Shown: piece after piece, positions 22,255 to 34,062 of the stretch | Numbering within the stretch: position 1 is the stretch's first letter | How the letters are laid out: each line of letters opens with the position of its first letter | DNA from: Hygrophila difformis | Lineage: Eukaryota; Streptophyta; Magnoliopsida; Lamiales; Acanthaceae | Assembly: GCA_030278955.1 (NCBI GenBank) | Contig: JAOANR010000005.1 | Location: 34,785,105 to 34,849,104 of the forward strand | Direction: 5' to 3' | DNA length: 64,000 nucleotides | Translations under genes and position numbers: made by a program | Notes under the pieces: generated by a model | The model's input: only the letters and a program-made list of their open reading frames with translations | The model's database searches: none | What the model was told of the DNA's origin: nothing

Positions 22255-23058
22255 TGCAATGAGACTTATGGGAGGCATGGGTTGTGAAGAGTCAATTAAG
22301 GAATTTTTTTACTGAAGGTGGACCTAGTATTGGGATGACTGATGGAATTTGTGAGGCTAATAAATTGGGCATGGGCTTAGAAGTAACGAGTTGGGGGCCT
22401 ATAGTGTATACAAAAAATTCAATGAGGGAAAGGGGCAGCAAGTCTCTCGGCCCAAATGTAATAGAAGGGAGCGTAACAGATAGAATATTGTCGGAGTTCC
22501 AAGTGTTGGGATCGAGGGCGGGTGTTGCGAAGTTTCTGAATCTGCTTCGGGGGAGATTGAGACAGTCCTCCAAGAGGAAGCAGGACTGGACAACGAGACT
22601 GGAGAAATTAATGAGATGGAGGGTAGTATGGAGGCAGCAGCCGACATGGCGGAGGTTAGGGAATTTGAGGGAGGCAGTGAGGATGTGGCGATACTGGAAA
22701 AGTTCAGGGAGGTGAAGAAGGCTCTGGCTCAAGTAATGGGAGATAGGCAGGTCTTGAAGTGCAGAGGAAGGAATAGGAGTCGGTGGGGAGTCGTCCATAA
22801 TAACGGTGGAGTGGTGCGGGCGAGAAACAAAAGGGGAGGGAAAAGGAGGTATTTATTAGACTACAATTCACCACAGTTCGACGGAATGAGGGGGTTAAGT
22901 TGGTAGATCTATCAGAGGCAGAGGAGATACTGGATCTGGCTGATAAGTTGGGTTTGGGTTGCAGGCTGGGGAGGGAGAAGGCGATCAATTTGGTAAGGGA
23001 GGCGATCACTATGGGGCTTTAAGGGGGAGAGGTTGTGGTTGTGTTGTGAAGTATATCA

Positions 23059-23793
23059 ATGCGGATAATAACTTGTAATCTGAGGGGATTGAAAGGGGGA
23101 GGGGGGTTAGAAGGAGAGCGGTCTTGCAGCTATGTAAGAAAATTCAGCCTATCGTTGCATGTTTTCAGGAAACAAAAATACAAGAGATTAGAGATTGCTT
23201 GATTTATAGGTTATGGGGGTCGAGAGAGTGTAAGTTCTATTTTCAATCTGCTATCGGGAATGCCAGAGGCCTCTTGGTGGTATGGAATGAAAACTGGTGT
23301 AAATTTTGCGAGGAAGAAAAGGCACATAACCTGATTTGGGTAAAGGGTAGTATTGGTGGCATATTTGGAGAGGTAAACATTATCTGTGTGCATGCTCCTA
23401 ATGATAGACGAGAAATGGGAGAGTTCTGGAATTTGCTAGTCCAAAAGTTTGATACGTCAAATGGGGATCTATGGTGCTAGATAGGGGATTTTAACGCAGT
23501 GAGAAACGAGGGAGAAAAAATTAGTGCAAGTGAGGATTTGGGGGTCTAGTAGAGTGTTCAGCGAATTTATTAATCGGTTGGGATTTATTGATTTGCCTAT
23601 GGAGGCCAGGCTCTATACATGGAATGGAAGGGGGGAAGATCCTTCTTACTTTCTCCCGGATGGATGTGTTTGCAAGGGGCTAACGTCCAGAAAAGGTGTG
23701 AATCGATCCTTTCGGACCACTATCCGGTTAGTTTGGCAGTCGATGAGAAGGAATGGGGTCCGAAACCGTTTTGATTCTTTAATTATTGGATGA
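23059..23793 (+). pseudogene. LINE ORF2 N-terminus: APE-type endonuclease
   Basis: It starts MRIITCNLRGLKG, the standard opening of plant LINE ORF2, and continues with FQETKI (catalytic glutamate) and GDFNAVRNE (catalytic aspartate/asparagine) motifs. The segment crosses a shift in the G-rich tract after the start and a TAG in front of IGDFNAV (near 23478). This enzyme nicks target DNA for target-primed reverse transcription. It cannot be made whole here. Confidence 0.82.
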
Positions 23794-25100
23794 ATGAGAA
23801 TGGGTTTGGCGATATGGTAAGAGAGGCATGGGAAGGGTCTGGTACTAGAAATAGAGGCAGCAAGATCTTATGGAGGATGAGGGAGTTGAAAGGCAGAACT
23901 AAGGAATGGGATGGGTATGGGGCCTTGGATCTTGAGAAGAGAATTCAAAGATTGATGGAAGAAATCGGGGCAATTAACAAGGAATTTCAGGGTAGCGGCA
24001 TGGTAGATGCAGTTAGGAAGGATTGGTTGGGGAAGAAAATAGAGTTGAAAAAATTATTTTTAGCCGAGGAATGATGGTTCAAAAATCGAGGATTAGGTGG
24101 CTTATGGAGGGCGATCTTAATACAAAGTTCTTCCATGCTGTTACATCCCTAAATAGAAAAAGAGGCTATATTGGAGCTATTACAATTGATGGGGTAATGA
24201 CCGATGAGCCGCAGGCTATTAAGGAAGGGGCTTTTTCTTACTTCCAAAAAATGTTTGAACTATATCAGGAGACAATCTTTGAGCTTGACAATTTAGGACT
24301 GTTTAAGTTGGAGGAGATAAACAGAAGGTGGCTGGTTAGAAGCTTTTCAGAGGAAGAGGTTCGGGATGCGGTGTGGAGTTGTGACGGGAATCGTGCTCCC
24401 GGCCCCGACGGATTTAATTTGGGATTCTTTAAGAAGTTTTGGGATGTAGTCAATGAGGACTTACTGGAAGTTTTTAAAGGCCTGGAGGGAGGAGAAAGCT
24501 TGCCGAGGGAGGCTAGAAATTCCTTCATTAAACTAATTCCTAAGGTGGAAAACCCAGTGGAGTTTGGCGATTTCCGGCCAATATCGCTAGTCGGAAATGT
24601 GTATAAGATTGTGGCCAAAGTCTTGGCTAGAAGATTACAGGATGCTGTAGGCGGCTTGGTTGGCACAACTCAAATGGCCTTTGTGAAGGGAAGGCAAATA
24701 CTTGTGGAGTGTTAGTGGCTGCTGAAGTTATCCATTCTACAACTAGTACAGGGCGTTATGGCTTTGTTGTAAAGTTAGACTTCGCAAAGACGTACGACAA
24801 TGTATCATGGGAGGTATTATCGTGGGTATTAGAGGCTACGAATTTTGATGAGATATGGATACGTTGGATTAGGGAGTGCATTATGTCTGCATCCGCAGCG
24901 GTGTTGGTCAATGGATCCCCCACCAAAATCTTTAAAATTCATAGAGGGCTAAGGCAGGGAGTTCCATTATCTCCATACTTTTTTGTATTGGTGGACGAAC
25001 TTCTCAATAGGCTGCTGATGAAGGCGTCTGAGGCAGGGCTGTACAAGGGGCTTAAGGTGTGTGAAGGAGGTCCAACCATTACGCACCTCCAATAAGATTA
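23790..25100 (+). pseudogene. LINE ORF2 reverse transcriptase
   Basis: Recognisable RT motifs appear in order: SRIRWLMEGDLNTKFFH, APGPDGFNLGFFKKFW, FRPISLVGNVYKIVAKVLARR, QMAFVKGRQI, LDFAKTYDNVSW, and RQGVPLSPYFFVLVDELL. The FADD box that should follow reads as Q-stop-D-Y, so the catalytic pair of aspartates is lost. Frame changes occur near 24070 and 24712. Confidence 0.9.
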
Positions 25101-25265
25101 TACCATTCTTTTTTGTGAAGGGGAGGTAAGTCAAATAATTTTAATTAAAAGATTGCTGAGATGCCTCACGTTAGCCACAGGGTTGAAAAACAATTTTAGA
25201 AAAAGCAATGTCATTGGGATCAACTGTAATGCGGGCTTGGAAAAAGAAGCAATGGCTGCTCTAGG

Positions 25266-27176
25266 TTGTGGAGGGGTAAATGGCCAATGATTTACTTAGG
25301 TATACCGATTGGAGGCAGAGTTAATGGGGTTTCAATTTGGCAGCCAGTAATAGAAAAATTTGAAAAAAGATTGGCGGGATGGAAGACCCTTTTACTTTCT
25401 CAGGCTGGGCGTCTTTGTTTGATAAAATTCGTTCTGAACAGCGTGCCCGTGTATTTCCTTTCAGTTTTTAAGACACCTAAAACAATAGCTGATCGACTGG
25501 AGAAGATCAAGCGAAGCTTTTTTTGGAACGAGTGGGAAGGGGCCGGAAAATTGCACACTATTAATTGGGAGGCAATTTGTTCACATAGGGGTGTTGGTGG
25601 ATTAGGTATTTGGAATGTACAGAGATACAATGCGGTGTTGCTACTTAAGTGGAGGTGGAGGTTTGGGGTTGAGCATGGGCTATGGAAAGGGATGGTTAAT
25701 GCAAAATATTATGGGGAGGAAAATCCTTTGATTCCGGGACCAAGGGGTAGGAGATCGACTTGGGGCAGAATATGTAAGGCGTGGGACAGCCTGAGTGCAG
25801 ATAGAATTATGGGAGGGTTCCGAATTCAAGTGTGGAATGAGCGTCAGACTAGATTTTGGCTAGACGGGTGGATTGAGGGAGGATTACCATTGAAATAATT
25901 ATATCCTAGATTTTATGCTCTTGCATTAAATAAAGAAGGGAAGGTCGGTGAATATTGAGCTTGGAAGGGTTTTGATTGGGAATGGGAAATTAAACTAAAA
26001 AGACCATTGTTCGATTGGGAGCTTGAAGTATGGGGAGAAATGATGAGCGTGGTTAGCAGGCAAAGATTGAATAGATATCTAGAGGATAGAGTGATATAGC
26101 TGGAGGAAAGCCACAGGAAATTCAATACAGGCTATTGCTGGAGTAGTTTGGGGGATGGTAATTCTGTGGAACTGAGGTGGTTCTGGCGACAAATGTGGAA
26201 GATTAAGTGCCCCATGAAAGTGAAGGTTTTTGGCGTGGAAGGTGGCTCGTGAAGCTATTCCAGTCCGTGAGGTTCTCGTTCATCGAGGTTGCATCCAGAC
26301 CACATTGTCACTTATTGTCACATGCCCTTGCTGTGAAAATGAGGTAGAATCTGTTGATCACTTGTTTTGTAAATTTGATGTTGTGAGTACAATCTGGTAC
26401 AGTATAGTGGCATGGTTTGGAGGTGTTTGGGCGATCCCATGAAAGGTTGAGAACTTGATGGCTTTTTGGCTTGATTTCCAACCGACTAGAGGAATTAAGA
26501 TGGCATGGATCTTGGCAGGTAAGGCTACTATACGGTCTGTGTGAAAGAACAGAAATGGAGTGGTTTTTGAAGGCCAACACTTTGATATTAAGGCTGTGTT
26601 GGATGAAATGAGATGGCGGGTGAGTGTGTGGTGGCAAGTTCAGCTAAAGGGGGCCGATATTAATCTAGTTAGTCTAGAGTTTAACTTTCCTTGGGGCTTG
26701 ACAGAAGCTATAAGGTGGCAATCTAAGCTGCCTCGTCTAGGATTGGTGTGGGAGCATCCTAGCTACGGGTGGTGGAAAGTGAACACAGACGAGTCGTCAT
26801 TGGGGAATCTAGGGCCGGCCGGATAGGCGGAGTCATTAGGGATGATGCATGTGAGGAAATATTTACCCTGTCCGATAGCATTAGAATCAAGGACTCAACA
26901 GAAGCAGAGATTGTCGCGGTCAGTCATATGTGCCCGGCCCTTATCCGTGATCAAGGCTTTCCTCTCCCTAAACTGGTGTTTGAATGTGACTCTAAAAATG
27001 TGGTTGGCTGGCTGCGTAGTCCTGAGACCTGCCCTTGGAGATTGAATCATTGGTTGTCTCCAATAATGGCTATTGCAGGTTTGGTGGAGAAGTACGGGTG
27101 CATCACATTCTTTGAGAACGGAATGACATTGCAGATCATTGGGCTCGAGTGGGAGCTGCTGGCGGCGAAAAGGTAG
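25266..27176 (+). pseudogene. LINE ORF2 C-terminus: zinc-binding region and RNase H
   Basis: After RT comes the YLGIPIGG motif and a maturase-like thumb (LSQAGRLCLIKFVLNSVPVYFLS). A zf-RVT region follows in several frames (CPCCENEVESVDHLFCKF at about 26320-26370). The end is a plant RVT_3-type RNase H (WWKVNTDESS, STEAEIVAVSH, ECDSKNVV). At least four stops or shifts lie between 25898 and 26830. It would remove RNA from the RNA:DNA hybrid in an active LINE. Confidence 0.85.
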
Positions 27177-27739
27177 AAGTTTGGTACTGATTTCGTCTAA
27201 AATTACTGATTTCCAGGCTCCTTTGCTGATTTCATTGAATGGTATTATTGATCTGGTATTACTGAAGTGTTTGTGGCCTATCTCTCGCTATGGAAGGTAG
27301 GAATGGGAAGGATTGATTTATTGGACTGGTATTAATTATTCTGATAGTATTGGCTTGCTGTGTTTAGGAAATGCAGTGTTTGTTTTATTCGGTGGGAGTG
27401 GTGTCATTTGTAAGCTCTGACTTGGGACTTGATATATCATGTAAGACTATGGTCGTCTATTATTGATAATAAAGGATCTATTAAAAAAAAAAAAAAAAAA
27501 AACAACAACAACAACAACAACACTATATACTAGTATTTTCCCCCACCCATTGTGGGGATGATATATGATACTGATCTAGTTTCTAGCCTATATAAGCTGT
27601 TTCGGAAAAAAAAAAGATATATAGAATATAGTTCGTATAAAAAGATAATAAAGTATTGAAATATAATACTGATCTACTGAAGAATACGAAATAACAACAT
27701 CCAGTATATAGAATTTTGTATGAAATAACTAGTAATTAA

Positions 27740-27758
27740 CCCGTTGAGGCTCGACGGG
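27740..27758 (-). repeat. Helitron 3' terminal hairpin
   Basis: CCCGTTGAG-G-CTCGACGGG forms a near-perfect stem (one G-T type mismatch) in very AT-rich DNA. On the minus strand it sits eight bases before CTAG at 27729, the spacing and order of Helitron 3' ends. Confidence 0.7.
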
Positions 27759-28034
27759 CATAATTATATATTTTATACTATAATATATATATATACTTAT
27801 ATTGTACAAAATAATCATAAATTATATTTGAGTAATGAAAATGTGTAATGATTTTATATCTATTCGTAAGATGATTGATATGATAATATAATTTATTATT
27901 TTTAAAACTAACTAAGAAATCATATTATACCGTCTTCTTTAGCTTCTTTGGCTTAATAAATCAATAAAAATAATTATTCAAATATGCTTAATTTGAAATT
28001 TAAATTAAAATAAAATAAAATTTATATATTTCTA

Positions 28035-28320
28035 TTAAGCATAATATGAAAAATTTCCACACAATTTGTTGAAAAGTTCATTCCTGAAAATCTCATTGGT
28101 ATGGGCTAGTATAGTACTATCTTTAAAAATGTCTGAATTTGAAGTGGTGCGGTTTATATTTGTATATGTACTCTTAAAAATTGTCGCTATAGGATCACCC
28201 GTAAAGTTTATAAGAATATCATCCGGAAATGTCACATCTAATTGTAGATCTTCAAAATCAATACCGACCTTACCATCACCTAAATTAAGTATTCATTTTG
28301 CAAATTTTCTGTTATATATA
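28035..28320 (-). pseudogene. Helitron PIF1-type helicase, internal relic (out of order)
   Basis: The minus strand encodes LGDGKVGID, FPDDILINFTGDPIATIF and STILAHTNEI, the central part of Helitron helicases that normally precedes the motif V/VI region. Here it lies downstream of that region on the same strand, so the helicase is rearranged or comes from two copies. Confidence 0.75.
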
Positions 28321-28329
28321 AATTTTATT

Positions 28330-28790
28330 GTAAACAACATTTTCTTGTGGTATCTTGAGTTAATTATTCTTAATTGCATATTAATACTTTGAGTCACATC
28401 TTGCTAGTGACGCGAAATATTGCAACATAAGTATTCATGGCAAAAACTGGTTTTGGAAGATGAAGTTCAACATTCTTTAAAAATTGACATTGACTTTTGT
28501 TTATAATCATAGCAAAACAAACTACAAGTTGAAATTTTCTCATCTGAAATCGAATCAGGATTTTGGTTAGATCAGATATGCTCATAATCATTCTACCAAT
28601 CAAGAATTTTTTACTCTTATGCTTTCTCGAAAATTAGTTTAACCTCATTAATATGGTTCCGCATCTTGGTTACTATCAACCTACTTATATTGCATACTTT
28701 ATTTGATGGATATATATTACTAATAAGCATGATTATGCAACCCTAATTCAACGTTATTTCATGATTCGGTAATTCAGAACAATTGATTGT
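28330..28790 (-). pseudogene. Helitron PIF1-type helicase, C-terminal relic
   Basis: In broken minus-strand frames the sequence follows the end of Helitron helicases: a LPNHEITL block, a CIIMLISNI block, SRLIVTKMRNH, then FAMIINKSQCQ (helicase motif V region), LPKPVFAM, and YVAIFRVTSK (motif VI). Several stops interrupt it. The order within this piece is colinear with known helicases. Confidence 0.75.
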
Positions 28791-28799
28791 GTTTAGATA

Positions 28800-29657
28800 T
28801 TATAGTGAAAATAATTTATTTCTCATCACAATCTAGTGGAATATCAATTTTATAATGTGCAGTCCTACCTCTTGGAAGGAGTATGATGCTATTCCACTTG
28901 ATGCTACATGCAACACAATATAATTTCTCTCACGAAGGGCTAAACATAATGTTTTCTGGATAAATTATCGATAAGTGTCTTCTCAGTTCCACCATGTAAA
29001 GAAAAAAGAATCAACTCTCATCACTATCAACTGCATACATTGTTTTATTATAAATATTTCTCTACTCGTTAATCAACAAAGGTAATAGCTTAGCATGATA
29101 CACCTTCATTTCTTCCTTATTATAATATTTCTCTTCTAGTATCAATAGATTATCTGTTTCAGACGTTAAAACTTATTCAGTACCGCCATTTCAGAGAAAT
29201 TTTTTCCAATTTATAGAATTTGCAGCAATTAGCCTTTCAATTTCTAACAAAGATAGATTTATATTTATTATTCCGTCAATTGTAAATCTGTTAAAATATA
29301 TATTAATGAATTATTCCTTAAAATAAGATAAAATAAATAAATTTTCATTCTTTAGTTACTGATGGACTATTCGCACCCCAATAACTCTTTATACACCCGG
29401 TTCTTTTATTTATAATATGCTTTATGAAAATAACTAATTTATTTTAAATCAATTATCCATAGAATATGAATTTTCATACTTCTATTAATAATTATAATTC
29501 TTTTGTATTATTTTAGATATTATAAAACATAAATAAGATCTATTCTATTGAGTATATATTTATATATAATTAGAATGATATAATTATAAAAAATATTCTT
29601 TAATGATTAGCAACTATATAATTGTATATTACTTTTATTAAATATATATAATAGTAT
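28800..29657. other. AT-rich stretch, probably Helitron interior
   Basis: No reading frame of interest. The right end (from about 29626, GCAACTATATAATTGTATATTAC) is matched in inverted orientation at 48865-48893, which ties it to the Helitron copy there. Confidence 0.45.
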
Positions 29658-30546
29658 ATTACTGTAACACCCCGGTTTTTGGTCACCTAGGTCGGGATGT
29701 CACCGCCACATCCCTCTAGTAAGACATGGTTTCTCCGAGCTTACTAAAGGAATGCAAGGCTAGGTATTGCAGTATTTAAAACATTTAAAGCATTGAAAAC
29801 AGCCCATACGATATAATTCGAAAATAATAATATCATAGCACAGCGGAAATAATTGTTTTAGTATAGTATCGCAGCGGAAATTATAAATAGGGCTGTAACA
29901 CCCCGATTTTGGTAACCCAGGCCGGGATGCCACCGCCACACCTCCCTAGCAAGACACGGTTTCTCCGAGCTCACTAAAGAGATGCAAGGCTATGGTTTTT
30001 CAGAATTTAAAATATTCAAACAGCCCATTCATATATAATTTAAAAATAATACATCAAAGTTGCAGCGGAAATATAAGTTGTGCAGCGGAAATAAAGTATA
30101 AGGCCGACATGGCCAAAACACGGGTTAAACAGTCCCGTTCATGCAAGTCGTAATTAAATGCAGGGATTTAAAATAGAGATTTCCCCAAATGTTCCCATGT
30201 ATGCATATGACGATGCATAATCTTCATACGCTGTAAGAAAAAGGGGATAAACGGTTTGGGTCAGCAAAAACGCGCTGAGTAAGTTAACACATAGCATGAT
30301 TTAGGGGTTTCAAAGCCTTTAATTAAAATTTTATAAAAACATTTCTTGTAGGTGATACACAATTTAAGTTACTCATCCACTAATAAATAAATGGCATAAT
30401 TTAAAATAGGGATTTCCACGTGATCATAATTCAACTTGCATAGTAAAATGATTTGCAAGGCATAAATAAATAAATACTTAAAAATATTAAATCTTTTATT
30501 TCCCGTTACGTAACCATTTCTCAATATTTTTCGTTTCTTTTATAGA

Positions 30547-30911
30547 TCACTCTCGGCCGTTTTGGCACGAAGCGAAAAGCTAGAGGGGCACTCCATCGAG
30601 CACTCACCCTCTACATAAGTCACATTCGTCCGTATAGGCACGATGCGAAGAGCTAGAGGGGCACTATATCGAGCACTCACCCTCTACATCGGTCACTCTC
30701 GGCCGTTTTGGCACGAAGCGAAAAGCTAGAGGGGCACTCTATCGAGCACTCACCCTCTACATAGGTCACTCTCGGCCGTTCTGGCACGAAGCGAAAAGCT
30801 AGAGGGGCACTCTATCGAGCACTCACCCTCTACATAGGTCACACTCGTCCGTATAGGCACGATGCGAAGAGCTAGAGGGGCACTCTATCGAGCACTCACC
30901 CCCTACGTCGG
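30547..30911. repeat. 73-bp minisatellite, five copies, in the solo LTR
   Basis: Five head-to-tail units of 73 bp beginning TCAC(T/A)(C/T)TCG and containing GGCACGA(A/T)GCGAA and AGAGGGGCACT. Units alternate between two slightly different versions. Confidence 0.9.
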
Positions 30912-32258
30912 TTAAGTATCTCATATGTTTTAATTTAGTGTAACGGGATTTTTCAAAAGTATAGATATATCGTATTTCAACGTCTCGACCGTTTGTTTCG
31001 AAATTTCAAGATCTCTTCGATTTAAAAGTCATTTGGCGTCACAGTTTGCGCCTTTTCAATTTAAAAATCCATTTCTTAGGCGATTGATCTGAAATTTTCA
31101 CAGTAAGTCAAAAACATCCCAATGAACAACTTTCGTCTTTTAAGTTTTTCGGGAAAACGATGGGAAGCATGTCAAAAATCAAGTTTTCTACACAAACAAA
31201 AAGCTGTCAGGATTCAGATTCGACAACGTTAAAAGATTTGACTTTTTAACATATCAATTGGACTCCAAAAATTCTGAAATTTTATATGCTTATACTAGAC
31301 TTGATTTCCTACAACTTTTGTTTAGATCACAAAGATTGGATCGGACTAGAAATGATAGAAGTATGATCATCAAGTTTGATAAAGTAATCTGTCAAGGTTC
31401 TTGATTTCGGTACTAACGCAGATCGGATCGGCTCAGGTTCGGAGGTTCAAATCTCAACGAAAAATTCTAAAAACTTACAGTAATGTTCTAAACTCATAGA
31501 TCTACAATTTTTATGTTCAACTCCAATCCTAGATCGGCCTAGATCCAAGGTCAAAATGGCTAATAAGATTGAGAGTGAAATTTGCCAAAGTTCTAAGATC
31601 CAGATTTAATACTGTTCGGTTTTGGGTCGGTTTCAGGTTTCAAAACAACATGAAAAATTCCAAAATTTTTACAGAAGCTAGACCTAAGTCTTAGGAACAC
31701 TTTTTATGTTTTGAGTTTTCTCGTTTGAAGACTTTTAAGGGTTCGAAAAATTCATACAAAAACGCTGCGCCGGGGGTTTTTCTTGTTGACAGATTTTAGA
31801 GTTTCTAAATCTCTATGTTTGGTTGCATTTTAAGTCACCCAAAACCATAGTAAGGTTAACTTACAGTGGGGATAATGTCTAGGAGGTCACGGGTTCGTCC
31901 GGAATCCACGGGATGTCACGAATGAATCTCTTCCACCCGATTTATTCTTCCTTTGGCTCCGATTTGTGTTTAAATATGAAGATTCGTAAGTTAGGATGAT
32001 GGTTATGATCTTAAAACCATAAGGAAACTTGATTTACATCTTACCAACAATCCAAAGCTTGCAATCCTTGATCTACACACTTCCTCGGTCGGATTTGGTT
32101 GCTGGAAAGTCGCCAGAAGTTCGCCGGAAAGTCGTCGGAAGGTATTTTGGCTTTGGGAGAGTTTTGGGAGTGAAGAGGTGATGGGAATGGCTGAAATGGG
32201 GTGTTTGGGGATGTATTTTGGGCATAAAAGGGGGGCAAGATCCGATAATAGTGCGGCT

Positions 32259-32344
32259 GCTACAGTAGTGCTACAGTAGTGCTACAGTAGCCACGTGCTA
32301 CAGTAGTGCTACAGTAGTGCTACAGTAGCCACGTGCTACAGTAA
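32259..32344. repeat. CTACAGTAG repeat cluster with two G-boxes
   Basis: Seven closely spaced GCTACAGTA motifs are arranged in two larger units, each followed by CCACGTG. This gives two CACGTG G-box cores (32292-32297 and 32330-32335). On the LTR's own strand this lies about 230-310 bases into the LTR, in the expected U3 promoter region. The family B LTRs at 54677 and 59333 keep a shorter version with one CACGTG each. Confidence 0.75.
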
Positions 32345-32569
32345 CTTTTTTTTTTAAATATTAAGATTCCTTATCTTCAAAAAAAATAAAAATCATAATG
32401 TGGGAATTATCCGTGATCGTTGGGACAATTTGATAAACTCGTTTCGAGTTGCTATCTTCCAATAAATAATTAATTCCGCTCTCTCGGAATTATTTCGGTT
32501 TTAATAATTTAAATCCAATTCTTTATTTTTGGATTTAAATTTTTCGATGGCGATTTCTCGGGTATTACA

Positions 32570-34062
32570 AGGGCCGACATGGCCAAAACACGGGTTAAAC
32601 AGGCCCGTTCATAGTATAGTCTAATGTACGAAATCAAACCAAAATAATGTTCCCAAAATCTCATGCATGAATCGTGCTCATACATGCTCATTCCACATAC
32701 TCTGTAAGAAAAAAAGGAATAAAAATGGTTTGGTCAGCACAACTTTCTGAGTAAGTTAACACATGCATGATTGTAGGGTTTAAAAGCCATTAATTTAATA
32801 TTTAAATAAAAGCATGATAATAACATAATATTCAATTTAATCTAATCAACTATCCAATTGCATAATTTATTTCAGGACTTTACTTAACAACACATTTCGC
32901 ATGATTTAAAATAATAGCCATAATTTAAATAAAGCATTTAAATAATTTAATTGGACAACAGACATAATTTAATTTAATATCCCCATTACATCCCAAATTT
33001 AGTATTTCAAGTATTTCACGATTGCATCGCAATCTCAACAAGTTTAGCCGGTAGCCCGGCGACCGCAACCGTATCAGCCATACCCAGTACCACTCCGGAG
33101 CCTCGGGAAACCCATGTGGATATTCTCGAGAGTGTAGGCTATATATCTCATGCCGTTTTAGCAATATCATATCTCAAGTTTAGCGCGCGGGGTCACCATC
33201 GTCCATTAAGGCACGAAGTGAATCGTTAGGGGGCACCCTGCAGAGCACTCACCCCTAATTTTAATTTATCAAGTTTGTAAGGGGATTTAACTTCCAAAAT
33301 CTGATTTCAATTTTATGTATTTAAAAATAATATTTCAATTTATTTCAACCCTAAAGGTTAATTCCACGTTTCAACAAGATTTCAAGATTTGATTTCCGGT
33401 AAACCACAGTTTACTCTAAAATTCGTCTAAAATCAGATTTAATTCCAAAAATTCTGAAATTTCACGACTGACTCAGAAACGTCGAGATCTACAACTTTTG
33501 TGTTTTAACTTTTTCATTTCGAGATACCAAAATAGGTCAAAAACACCAATTTTCACAAAACCACAAATCTGTCCGAATTTTACAGACCACAGTTTAGAGA
33601 TATTGAAATCTACCATAGCAAATCAACTCCAAATTTAATGAAATTTTACAGAGACCATCTTAAGACATTTATCTACAACTTTCATGTTCGGCCAAAGATC
33701 AAATCGGTCTGGAACCTATGTCAAAAACGTGATCAAGATCGGACCTACGTTCTGTCAAGAATTTCAAGATCTAGTTTCAAGCAGTTCGGTTTCGATTGGT
33801 TTTCACATATCAAACCGTCTCTAAAAATTCTGAAAATTTTACATTAGATAGATCTAAGTCTTAGGAACGTTTTTCATGTTTTAAGTTTTTCCGTTTGAAG
33901 TCGTTTTAAGGTTCGGAAAAATTAGACAAAACTGTTGCACCGGTAAAAACATACATTGGCAGATTTACGAAAGATTTGTTTAAACTTTTAGGTTTGAATG
34001 TTTTAGTTACTCCCAAAACCATGTAAGTATTAACTTACAGAGTTGTGAACGTCCGAGATCGT
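32570..34062. other. LTR interior of Gypsy element A, no gene
   Basis: Continuation of the 3' LTR after the solo LTR. Short reading frames here and in the GC-rich part at 34063-34650 recur at the same places in the other LTR and are not supported as genes. Confidence 0.7.

Larger units (their letters stand above)
20766..27523 (+). mobile_element. full-length plant L1-type LINE, inactive
   Basis: The 12-bp TATATACTAGTA occurs at 20754-20765 and 27524-27535, flanking a 6.76-kb unit that ends in an A-rich run followed by CAA repeats (27483-27522). Inside are ORF1 and ORF2 in the usual order: endonuclease, reverse transcriptase, zinc-binding region and RNase H. Both ends are present, so this is not the usual 5'-truncated copy. 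Many stops and frameshifts, and a damaged catalytic box in the reverse transcriptase, show that it can no longer move itself. Confidence 0.92.
29894..32569 (-). repeat. solo LTR of Gypsy family B, nested in an LTR of element A
   Basis: It opens TGTAACACCCCGATTTTGG and closes CTCGGGTATTACA; AGGGC flanks it at 29889-29893 and 32570-32574, and the sister LTR at 41181 shows the unfilled site. There is no internal region, so recombination between two LTRs probably removed the rest. It is the same family as the LTRs at 54439-57034 and 59094-61671, seen in the opposite orientation. Confidence 0.93.

Noticed and set aside
20684..23009. Many minus-strand frames across the LINE ORF1 region
   Set aside because: They are antisense shadows of the purine-rich LINE coding strand; the plus strand carries the recognisable RRM and ORF1 motifs.
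30547..30911. Possible CRISPR-like array
   Set aside because: The units are contiguous 73-bp tandem repeats without unique spacers, in a plant LTR.
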